Origin: Alistipes sp.
Lineage (GTDB): Bacteria > Bacteroidota > Bacteroidia > Bacteroidales > Rikenellaceae
DNA length: 64,000 nt
Assembly (NCBI GenBank): GCA_017555695.1
Contig: JAFZFX010000004.1
Coordinates: forward strand, 40,850-104,849
Reading direction: 5' to 3'
Shown: positions 16,762 through 23,686 of the stretch, in pieces
Layout: each line of letters opens with the position of its first letter
Numbering within the stretch: position 1 is the stretch's first letter
Position numbers and translations under genes: made by a program
Notes under the pieces: generated by a model
What the model saw: the letters and a program-made list of their open reading frames with translations, nothing else
Databases searched by the model: none
What the model was told of the DNA's origin: nothing

Positions 16762-18211
16762 CGTTTGAGTTTTTATACGAAATTAACAAGAGTCCAAAGA
16801 TACAAAATAAAGCGTTATATCCCAATAGTTCGAATCCTATAAAATACCCCCACTCCTTAGCAGCAAACCACTGCAACATATAACTCAATGCGGGTGATAG
16901 GACAACAACAAACGGCAAATAACGGCTACGAATCGAGTGTTTGGTTGTAAGTCCAAAGACAAAGAGGCCCAATATAGGGCCGTAAGTATATCCAGCCACT
17001 TTGAATACGAGGTTGATAATTCCGTCACTACCGAAGTGTGCAAGCAACATCACAACGGCTGTCATCACAACCGCCATAAGCAGATGGACTCGGCGGCGCA
17101 GGCGACCAAGCTGAGCATCATCACACTTCGACCCGCCCGACATTATATCGAGCGTAAATGAGGTGGTAAGCGATGTAAGTGCCGAGCCAGCAGCAGAATA
17201 GGTACTCGACACCAGACCCGTGATAAACATCACTCCAACGATAATTGGCAACCCGCCACGAACTGCAACCATTGGGAACACATCATCCTGACGGGCTGAC
17301 ACAGGGATATTAGCGTGCTCGAGGTATGCATAAAGGAGCACACCCAACACCAAAAAGAGCAGAATAACCACAATCTGACAAGCGGCCGTAAGCACTATAT
17401 TTATCTGCGAATCGCGCTTGCTACAGCAACTCAAATTGCGCTGCATCATATCTTGATCGAGTCCCGTCATAGCCACAAGCGATAACGCACCACCCGCCAC
17501 CATCTTCCAGAAGTAGCGAGCCGATGAGGTGTCGCCCAAGAAACAAATTTGTGAATACGAAGATGAGGTCACAACTTCAAGCAGTGCTTTAGATGACAAT
17601 CCCAAACTATTGCAAATAAATAGAATAATCACGACAATACTCGACACCAGGCACAGAGATTGCAACACATCGGTAACGATGAGCGAACGCACTCCTCCTC
17701 GAAATGTAAAGAGGTAAACAACGAGCATTGTAAAGAGGATATTGAAACTAAAGTGAATGTTTAAGTCATCATAGACAAGCATTTGTAATACAGCGCAAAC
17801 CACATATATCTTGAGCGATGCACCGAGCAGTTTGCTCACAATAAAACATAGCGCTCCAGCACGATGAGTCAGATTATCAAAACGGTTGTCGAGATACTCA
17901 TACAGCGACACCACGCGAAGGCGATAAAATATAGGCACAAGCACGAAAGCGACAACGAGTTGGCCGATGGTAAAACCGATAGCCATCTGCATATAAGAGA
18001 AGCTATCACTCGCCACCGAGGCGGGCAGCGAAACATAGGTCACGCCCGACATCGCCGCACCAATCATTGCGAGCGTGGCAACGGGCCATTTTGTGCGCCT
18101 ATTACCAATAAAGAAACCTGCATTATCGACCTTGCGCCCCACCCTAAAAGAGAGGAGCAGCAACACACCCAGATAGAGTGCAATGGTAGATATAATAAAA
18201 AGTGGCGACAT
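16748..18211 (-). CDS. Sodium:solute symporter (SSS family)
   Basis: A 487-residue inner-membrane protein with about 13 membrane segments. SSS family signs include FFIGNRRTKWPVATLAMIGA near the N-terminus, the SGVTYVSLP segment, YEYLDNRF after the fourth segment, and LVSSTYSAAGSALTSLTTSF around the Na+ site. It imports a small organic solute with Na+; the solute is unknown. The ATG at 18211 is chosen because a TATCTTTG element lies only 20 bases before it, which excludes the longer frame to 18250. Its 3' end overlaps the start of the amidase gene, which suggests that uptake is linked to peptidoglycan or peptide breakdown. Confidence 0.88.
   Translation of the reverse strand: MSPLFIISTIALYLGVLLLLSFRVGRKVDNAGFFIGNRRTKWPVATLAMIGAAMSGVTYVSLPASVASDSFSYMQMAIGFTIGQLVVAFVLVPIFYRLRVVSLYEYLDNRFDNLTHRAGALCFIVSKLLGASLKIYVVCAVLQMLVYDDLNIHFSFNILFTMLVVYLFTFRGGVRSLIVTDVLQSLCLVSSIVVIILFICNSLGLSSKALLEVVTSSSYSQICFLGDTSSARYFWKMVAGGALSLVAMTGLDQDMMQRNLSCCSKRDSQINIVLTAACQIVVILLFLVLGVLLYAYLEHANIPVSARQDDVFPMVAVRGGLPIIVGVMFITGLVSSTYSAAGSALTSLTTSFTLDIMSGGSKCDDAQLGRLRRRVHLLMAVVMTAVVMLLAHFGSDGIINLVFKVAGYTYGPILGLFVFGLTTKHSIRSRYLPFVVVLSPALSYMLQWFAAKEWGYFIGFELLGYNALFCIFGLLLISYKNSNDEKK
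16795..16802 (-). promoter_or_regulatory. Possible internal promoter before the amidase gene
   Basis: TATCTTTG on the minus strand, 34 bases before the amidase ATG, lies within the symporter coding sequence. It matches the -7 consensus but also encodes ordinary residues (I-F), so chance is possible. Confidence 0.25.
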
Positions 18212-18230
18212 ATAATGACTTTTCACCGCG

Positions 18231-18238
18231 CAAAGATA
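18231..18238 (-). promoter_or_regulatory. -7 element for the symporter gene
   Basis: TATCTTTG on the minus strand, 20 bases before the ATG at 18211. It matches TAnnTTTG and fixes the likely start. Confidence 0.6.
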
Positions 18239-18279
18239 CAAATTAGCCACAAAATAATTGCGGAATCAATTTAAATTAA

Positions 18280-18287
18280 TACCTTTG
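18280..18287 (+). promoter_or_regulatory. -7 element for the biotin-dependent (de)carboxylase gene
   Basis: TACCTTTG matches TAnnTTTG. The start codon is 67 bases downstream, giving a leader of roughly 60 bases. Confidence 0.55.
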
Positions 18288-18354
18288 CGTGGAGTCAAAT
18301 GTGAACTTTGACAATAGGATAGTTAGTGTAAAACAATTTATATCATTTAAGACT

Positions 18355-20256
18355 ATGGCGAAAGCACTTAAAATACGCGATTTAACGCTTCGCGACGGCC
18401 AGCAGTCGTCGTTTGCGACTCGTATGACGCAGGAGCAGATTAATCGCTGCCTGCCCTACTACAAGGATGCAGGCTTCTATGCTATGGAGGTTTGGGGCGG
18501 TGCAGTACCCGACTCTGTAATGCGTTACCTCGGTGAGAACCCCTGGACTCGTCTGGAGAGCATCCACCAGGAGATTGGCGACATCTCAAAGCTCACCGCA
18601 CTTTCACGCGGTCGTAACTTGTTTGGATATGCGCCCTACACCGACGAGATTATCGACGGTTTCTGCCGCAACGCCATTGAGAGCGGACTCGGCATTATGC
18701 GTATCTTCGACGCATTGAACGATGTGGAAAATGTAAAGTCTACTATTAAATATGTAAAGCAGTATGGTGGTATTGCCGACTGCGCCGTATGTTACACCGT
18801 AGACCCCAAGTATCCGCAGCCTACTTTCATCCAGCGTCTGTTGGGTAAGAAGGCTCCGAAGCCCGTATTTACTGACGAGTACTTCCTCGACAAGGCTATG
18901 CAGATGGCGGCTCTCGGCGCAGATATGATTACCATCAAGGATATGTCGGGCTTGATTCCGCCCGAGCGTATCAGCCGCTTGGTTAAGCTCTTCAAGCAGC
19001 ACATCAATATTCCTATCGACTTCCACACCCACTCTACTCCCGGTTACGGCTTGGCTTCAGTATTTGCCGCTATCGCAGCTGGTGTAGATGTAGTTGATAC
19101 TAACTGCTGGTGGTTTGGTGGTGGCACAGGTGCCCCCGCATTGGAGTTGGTATGGGTATTCTGCCAGAAGATGGGTATCGAGATCGGCGTAAATATGGAT
19201 GCCGTAGCAAAGATCAACGAGCAGTTGAAGGTTATCCGCAAGGAGTTGGAGTTGTCGGTATTTGGCTCTGAGAAGCCCCGCCCCAACCGCTTTGCATTCT
19301 CGGAGACTTCAGACAAGTACTTCAACGAGGCTGTTGCTGCAGCTAAGGCTGAGGACTTCGAGGCATTGCTCGTAGCAAGCCAGAAGATTGAGGCATACTT
19401 TGGTTTCCCCGCCCCCAACGAGTTGGTACAGAAGGCTGAGATTCCTGGTGGTATGTACTCTAATATGGTGGCTCAGTTGAAGCAGTTGAACTCTGAGGAC
19501 ATCCTGCCCCGCGCAATGGAGCTTATCCCCTCTGTTCGTATGAACGCAGGTTTGCCACCTCTCGTAACTCCCACATCGCAGATCGTAGGCGCACAGGCTG
19601 TAAACTGCGCTATGGACGAGAAGGCTGGTCGTGAGATGTACACAAACAAGAGCTCGCAGTTTATCGGTTTGGTGAAGGGTGATTATGGTCACACACCCGT
19701 AAAGATTGACCCCGAGTTCCGTTTGAAGATTTGCGGTTTCAGCGAGGAGGTTCCGTACGATACTTCAAAGTATCAGATGCAGCCCAACCCCGAACTCCCC
19801 GAGGCAGGTGGTGTTAAATTGGCTGCTACAGAGAAGGAGGTATTGCTGTTGGAGTTGTTCCCGCTCGTTGCAAAGAACTTCTTGACAAAGACTAAGACAA
19901 GCGCATATGAGGCTGAGCAGGCTGTGTTGGCTGCAAAGGCTGCCGAGGAGGCTCGCATAGCAGCAGAAGAGGCAAAGGCCGCTGCACAGAAGGCTGAGGG
20001 TGACGCAGCATTTAAGGCTGCAACTACTCCCGCACCTATCACTGGCAACACAATCAACGCCCCTCTGCCCGGTCGTGTAATCGAGATTAAGGTTAAGGTC
20101 GGCGACACAATCAAGCGTGGCGAGACTGCCATTATCCTGGATGCTATGAAGATGGAGAACAACATCACATCTGACTACGCTGGTAAGGTTAAGCAGATTT
20201 TGGTTTCAGTGGGTGAGGCTGTAGGTGACAACAAGCCTATGGTAGAGGTTGAGTAA
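18355..20256 (+). CDS. Oxaloacetate decarboxylase alpha subunit / pyruvate carboxylase subunit B-like
   Basis: A 633-residue biotin-dependent carboxyltransferase. An HMGL-like barrel (about 5-270) carries TLRDGQQSS, the lysine-bearing TIKDMSG and the metal site FHTHSTPGYG. A PYC_OADA domain follows, then an Ala/Glu/Lys-rich linker (about 525-565), and a biotinyl domain with DAMKMEN, in which Lys599 would carry biotin. It would catalyse carboxyl exchange between oxaloacetate and pyruvate (or a related acid) through biotin. No membrane beta/gamma subunit or biotin carboxylase gene is adjacent, so decarboxylase, carboxylase and transcarboxylase roles cannot be separated. The start at 18355 gives the usual N-terminus; a longer in-frame extension exists upstream. 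Confidence 0.9.
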   Translation: MAKALKIRDLTLRDGQQSSFATRMTQEQINRCLPYYKDAGFYAMEVWGGAVPDSVMRYLGENPWTRLESIHQEIGDISKLTALSRGRNLFGYAPYTDEIIDGFCRNAIESGLGIMRIFDALNDVENVKSTIKYVKQYGGIADCAVCYTVDPKYPQPTFIQRLLGKKAPKPVFTDEYFLDKAMQMAALGADMITIKDMSGLIPPERISRLVKLFKQHINIPIDFHTHSTPGYGLASVFAAIAAGVDVVDTNCWWFGGGTGAPALELVWVFCQKMGIEIGVNMDAVAKINEQLKVIRKELELSVFGSEKPRPNRFAFSETSDKYFNEAVAAAKAEDFEALLVASQKIEAYFGFPAPNELVQKAEIPGGMYSNMVAQLKQLNSEDILPRAMELIPSVRMNAGLPPLVTPTSQIVGAQAVNCAMDEKAGREMYTNKSSQFIGLVKGDYGHTPVKIDPEFRLKICGFSEEVPYDTSKYQMQPNPELPEAGGVKLAATEKEVLLLELFPLVAKNFLTKTKTSAYEAEQAVLAAKAAEEARIAAEEAKAAAQKAEGDAAFKAATTPAPITGNTINAPLPGRVIEIKVKVGDTIKRGETAIILDAMKMENNITSDYAGKVKQILVSVGEAVGDNKPMVEVE

Positions 20257-20280
20257 CCCATCAACCATATAATTTAGAAA

Positions 20281-20315
20281 AGACTGTTGCGACGAGAGGT
20301 TGCAGCAGTCTTTTT
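20281..20315. terminator. Terminator between the carboxylase and ion channel genes
   Basis: Stem AGACTGTTGC / GCAGCAGTCT (20281-20290 and 20302-20311, one G-T pair) followed by T5 GT4. An A-run on the other side lets it also serve the convergent channel gene. Confidence 0.85.
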
Positions 20316-20325
20316 GTTTTGGGTG

Positions 20326-20982
20326 CTATTTATTATTTTGCGGCGGGTTATCGCTATGCTTTACATTATATATATTGGTAACATAGATTGTAAATATCGG
20401 AAAGAACATCATACCGATGGCGGGTAATAGCGCAGCCAGCACCTTCCCAACAGCCGTAACGGGAAAGACGGCGGCACCAACAGTGGTAACATTCATGCAG
20501 GCCCACCACATCGCATTACCAAAGCCGTTGAGATTGGGATTGACGCCTATCTCGTAATCGTAGAACATAAGCGCCGCAAGATAGGTAAAGCCGAGTACAG
20601 TCAGCACATACTGACCAAAAATTCGCACCACCTTACCATCGAGTACCCACTGTAACACCATACACATAGCCACAAACGAGCGCACGACAGGCAAGGCGGC
20701 AACAGCCATCGAGAGCCAGCGTTCGGGATTAAAGTGGGTCCACGCAAAGATATTTAAGTAAGGAATGGAGATAAGCAGCAGGAGAAAATTATACCAAATA
20801 GTACTTTTTTCCACCTTATGACGGACCGCAAGCACCCAAATAAAATCCACAATATAGACAATACAGACGATAAGTTGTAGCCAAAGATACCACGACGAGT
20901 AGGAAAGATGGTTACCCATCAGCACTTCGAATGACAAACCGACCATAATAGCTATGGCGGCGACCAAATTTACGATTCGCAT
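20326..20982 (-). CDS. Six-TM potassium-channel-like ion transporter with atypical filter
   Basis: A 218-residue membrane protein with five hydrophobic segments, a pore helix and a final segment, as in the voltage-gated-like ion channel superfamily. The pore region MWWACMNVTTVGAAVFPVTAVGK aligns with the usual WW-TTVGYGD-P-T-GK pattern, but the selectivity filter reads T-V-G-A-A (167-171) in place of T-V-G-Y-G. Charged residues typical of an S4 voltage sensor are few. Ion selectivity is therefore uncertain. It is convergent with the carboxylase gene and has no obvious partner. Loss of K+ selectivity or use of another ion are possible; neither is shown. Confidence 0.75.
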   Translation of the reverse strand: MRIVNLVAAIAIMVGLSFEVLMGNHLSYSSWYLWLQLIVCIVYIVDFIWVLAVRHKVEKSTIWYNFLLLLISIPYLNIFAWTHFNPERWLSMAVAALPVVRSFVAMCMVLQWVLDGKVVRIFGQYVLTVLGFTYLAALMFYDYEIGVNPNLNGFGNAMWWACMNVTTVGAAVFPVTAVGKVLAALLPAIGMMFFPIFTIYVTNIYNVKHSDNPPQNNK

Positions 20983-21083
20983 TATTTTACACTCATTTTT
21001 CGAACAATCAACGACTTAGCCCATTTTAGACAAAATGCGCGCCAAAAAAAATGCAAGAAATATTGATTTTTTTTCAAAAAGAT

Positions 21084-21114
21084 TTTGCATAGATAAAAAA
21101 TTCGCTTATCTTTG
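21084..21114 (+). promoter_or_regulatory. Promoter of the tRNA-Met/tRNA-Pro unit
   Basis: TTTG (21084-21087), 19 bases, then TATCTTTG (21107-21114): a textbook Bacteroidota promoter. The first tRNA begins 20 bases downstream. Confidence 0.8.
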
Positions 21115-21133
21115 CACTCGCATTTAGAACAAT

Positions 21134-21207
21134 GGCGAGATAGCTCAGCTGGTTAGAGCGCATGATTCATAATCATGAGGTCGAGAGTTCAAGTCTCTCT
21201 CTCGCTA
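21134..21207 (+). tRNA. tRNA-Met (anticodon CAT)
   Basis: A 74-base cloverleaf. The acceptor GGCGAGA pairs with TCTCGCT (first pair G-T), discriminator A. The anticodon arm is ATGAT-TCATAA-style with loop TTCATAA and anticodon CAT. The T arm is GAGAG-TTCAAGT-CTCTC. The body resembles elongator tRNA-Met; a lysidine-modified tRNA-Ile (CAT) cannot be fully excluded. Confidence 0.88.
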
Positions 21208-21221
21208 CTAAGATGCAAATT

Positions 21222-21296
21222 CGGGATGTAGCTCAGCCCGGTTAGAGTACACGTCTGGGGGGCGTGGTGTCGCAAGTTCGAATCTTGTCATCCCGA
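21222..21296 (+). tRNA. tRNA-Pro (anticodon GGG)
   Basis: A 75-base cloverleaf. The acceptor CGGGATG pairs with CATCCCG, discriminator A. The anticodon arm is CACGT-CTGGGGG-GCGTG, giving GGG. The T arm is GCAAG-TTCGAAT-CTTGT. It lies 14 bases after tRNA-Met and shares its promoter and terminator. Confidence 0.92.
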
Positions 21297-21305
21297 CTAA
21301 CCGAA

Positions 21306-21340
21306 AGCCTTGATAATTATTCGATTATCAAGGCTTTTTT
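21306..21340 (+). terminator. Terminator of the tRNA-Met/tRNA-Pro unit
   Basis: Perfect 12-base stem AGCCTTGATAAT / ATTATCAAGGCT (21306-21317 and 21324-21335) followed by T6. Confidence 0.9.
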
Positions 21341-21415
21341 CATATTAACTACCAAACAAAGGAAACTACAACTACCCTATTCTGACAATTAGCAAAATCT
21401 AAAACAGATAGAACT

Positions 21416-23608
21416 ATGAAAAAATCATTAAACTTAATTGCAGGGGCTTTGCTTTTCGCATCGGCTATGCTTTCGGCTTGTGCTGAAGGTAACAGCGCGA
21501 TCGATTATGTAGACCCCAAAATCGGCTCTGGTGGCCACGGCCATGTATTCGTAGGAGCAAGCGTACCCTTCGGCTTGGTACAGGTAGGCCCCACAAGCAT
21601 CCCTCAGGATTGGGACTGGTGTTCGGGCTACCACAGCAGTGACGAGACAGTCATCGGCTTTTCGCACACACACCTTTCTGGTACAGGTATTGGCGATTTG
21701 TTCGATGTGACATTAATGCCCGTTATCGGCGAGGTTACTTATGCTCGCGGCAAGCACGAGAGCTACGACACAGGCATGTGGTCTTATGCCGACCGTACAA
21801 AAGAGGTTGCCTCACCCTACTACTATTCAGTTCCCTTGAAGCGTTACGGCATCACAGCCGAGATGACAGCGACCAGCCGTGTAGGCTTCCACCGCTACAC
21901 ATTCCCCGCATCGGATGATGCTGCAATTGTAATCGACCTTGAGAATGGAGGTTGCTGGGACAAGGCCACAGAGGTAAAGATGGAGCAGGAGAGCGACACA
22001 CGCATCGTGGGTTATCGTCACTCACGCGGTTGGGCAAACAACCAGAAGGTTTACTTCGTTGCTGATTTCTCACGCCCCTTCGATTCATTCGAGTTGGTTG
22101 GCAACAAAATGTATGGTCGCGTTGCATTCACAGCAAAGGAGAACGAGCAGATTTATGTTAAGGTGGCTCTCTCGCCCGTAAGCATCGAGGGCGCAAAGGC
22201 AAATATGGAGGCTGAGTTGCCAGGCTGGAACTTCAAGCGTACCATCGCCGAGGCCAAGAAGGCTTGGGAGAAGGAGTTGTCGAAGATGGAGATTACAACC
22301 ACAGACGAGGCTGCAAAGCGCACATTCTACACAGCACTCTACCACACAATGATTGCACCTTCGGAGTACTGCGATGTAAACGGCGACTACTATGGCCCCG
22401 ACAAGCAGATTCACAAAGGTAATGGTCACACAACATACACCACATACTCATTGTGGGACACCTATCGTGCGGCTATGCCCCTTATGTCTATTATCCAGAA
22501 GGAGCGCATGACCGACATCATCAACACAATGCTTAACATCTACGATGAGCAGGGAATACTGCCCGTATGGCACTTATGGGGTTGGGAGACCTATTGTATG
22601 GTTGGTAATCCTGGCCTTATTTCGGTTGCTGACGCCGTAGTCAAGGGAGACACCGGCATCGACAAGGAGCGCGCATTTGAGGCCATCAAAAAGACCGCTA
22701 TGCACCCTGGTCGTGGCAACGCCTACCGCATCGAGTCTGGCTTTATCCCCAGCGACAAGATGAACCAGAGCATCGCATACGATATGGAGTACGCTATCGC
22801 CGATGCAGCAGCAGCCAACGCCGCACGCGCTTTAGGCAAGACAGAGGATGCTGAGTACTTTGAGAATCGTAGCCACTCATACCGCAACTACTTTGACCAC
22901 GAGACACAGTTCATTCGTGGCCGCTTGAGCGATGGTAGCTGGCGTCAGGAGTTCGACCCCAACCACTCATCACACGGTAACGACGACTACTGCGAGGGTA
23001 ACGCTTGGCAGTACACTTGGCTCGTTCCCCACGATATCAAGGGTCTGCAGGAGTGTTTTGGCAGCCGCGAGACAACACTCGAGAAATTGGATTTGTTATT
23101 CACTACAAGTTCAGAGATTACCGGCGAGAACGCTTCAGCTGATATCTCGGGTCTTATCGGACAGTATGCTCACGGTAATGAGCCGAGCCACCATGTCATC
23201 TATATGTACTCAATGTTGGGCGAACCTCACAAGGCCGCAGACCGTGTCCGCGAGGTATTGACTACACTCTACTTCGATGCAGAAGAGGGTTTGTCAGGCA
23301 ATGAGGATGTAGGCCAGATGTCGGCTTGGTATATTATGTCTGCTATGGGATTCTACGAGGTAGAGCCCGCATCAGCTCGCTACTGGTTTGGCTCACCGCT
23401 CTTCGATGAGGTGAAGATTAACCTCGCAGAAGGTACATTCACAATCGTAGCGGAGAATAACTCTGCAGAGAATAAGTACATCCAGCGCGTATGGCTCAAC
23501 GGCGAGCCCTATGAGAAGGGTTGGATTTCACACTCTGACATCAAGGCTGGCGGTGTATTGAAGTTCGAGATGGGCTCAACTCCCCAGTGCTGGTACGAGG
23601 TCGAGTAA
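21416..23608 (+). CDS. GH92 family alpha-mannosidase, lipoprotein
   Basis: A 730-residue exported glycosidase. The N-terminus ends in MLSACAEG, a lipobox, so the protein is probably anchored to the outer membrane or periplasmic face. GH92 hallmarks are visible: the opening DYVDPKIGSGGHGHVFVGA with VPFGLVQVGP, GFSHTHLSGTG, and the C-terminal helical domain segments YSLWDTYRAAMP, GNEPSHHVIY and GNEDVGQMSAWY. The family removes alpha-mannose, most often alpha-1,2, with inversion and Ca2+. It stands alone on the plus strand between the tRNA terminator and a convergent terminator, with no SusC/SusD pair next to it. Confidence 0.94.
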   Translation: MKKSLNLIAGALLFASAMLSACAEGNSAIDYVDPKIGSGGHGHVFVGASVPFGLVQVGPTSIPQDWDWCSGYHSSDETVIGFSHTHLSGTGIGDLFDVTLMPVIGEVTYARGKHESYDTGMWSYADRTKEVASPYYYSVPLKRYGITAEMTATSRVGFHRYTFPASDDAAIVIDLENGGCWDKATEVKMEQESDTRIVGYRHSRGWANNQKVYFVADFSRPFDSFELVGNKMYGRVAFTAKENEQIYVKVALSPVSIEGAKANMEAELPGWNFKRTIAEAKKAWEKELSKMEITTTDEAAKRTFYTALYHTMIAPSEYCDVNGDYYGPDKQIHKGNGHTTYTTYSLWDTYRAAMPLMSIIQKERMTDIINTMLNIYDEQGILPVWHLWGWETYCMVGNPGLISVADAVVKGDTGIDKERAFEAIKKTAMHPGRGNAYRIESGFIPSDKMNQSIAYDMEYAIADAAAANAARALGKTEDAEYFENRSHSYRNYFDHETQFIRGRLSDGSWRQEFDPNHSSHGNDDYCEGNAWQYTWLVPHDIKGLQECFGSRETTLEKLDLLFTTSSEITGENASADISGLIGQYAHGNEPSHHVIYMYSMLGEPHKAADRVREVLTTLYFDAEEGLSGNEDVGQMSAWYIMSAMGFYEVEPASARYWFGSPLFDEVKINLAEGTFTIVAENNSAENKYIQRVWLNGEPYEKGWISHSDIKAGGVLKFEMGSTPQCWYEVE

Positions 23609-23629
23609 CGACACAACATACAGAAAAAG

Positions 23630-23664
23630 AATCAGGGTGGATGCGCGTTGCATCCACCCTGATT
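23630..23664. terminator. Bidirectional terminator between GH92 and GH78 genes
   Basis: Perfect 15-base stem AATCAGGGTGGATGC / GCATCCACCCTGATT (23630-23644 and 23650-23664) with a 5-base loop, in the gap between convergent genes. Confidence 0.85.
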
Positions 23665-23686
23665 TATTTAGCAGAGAAGTGCCAAA

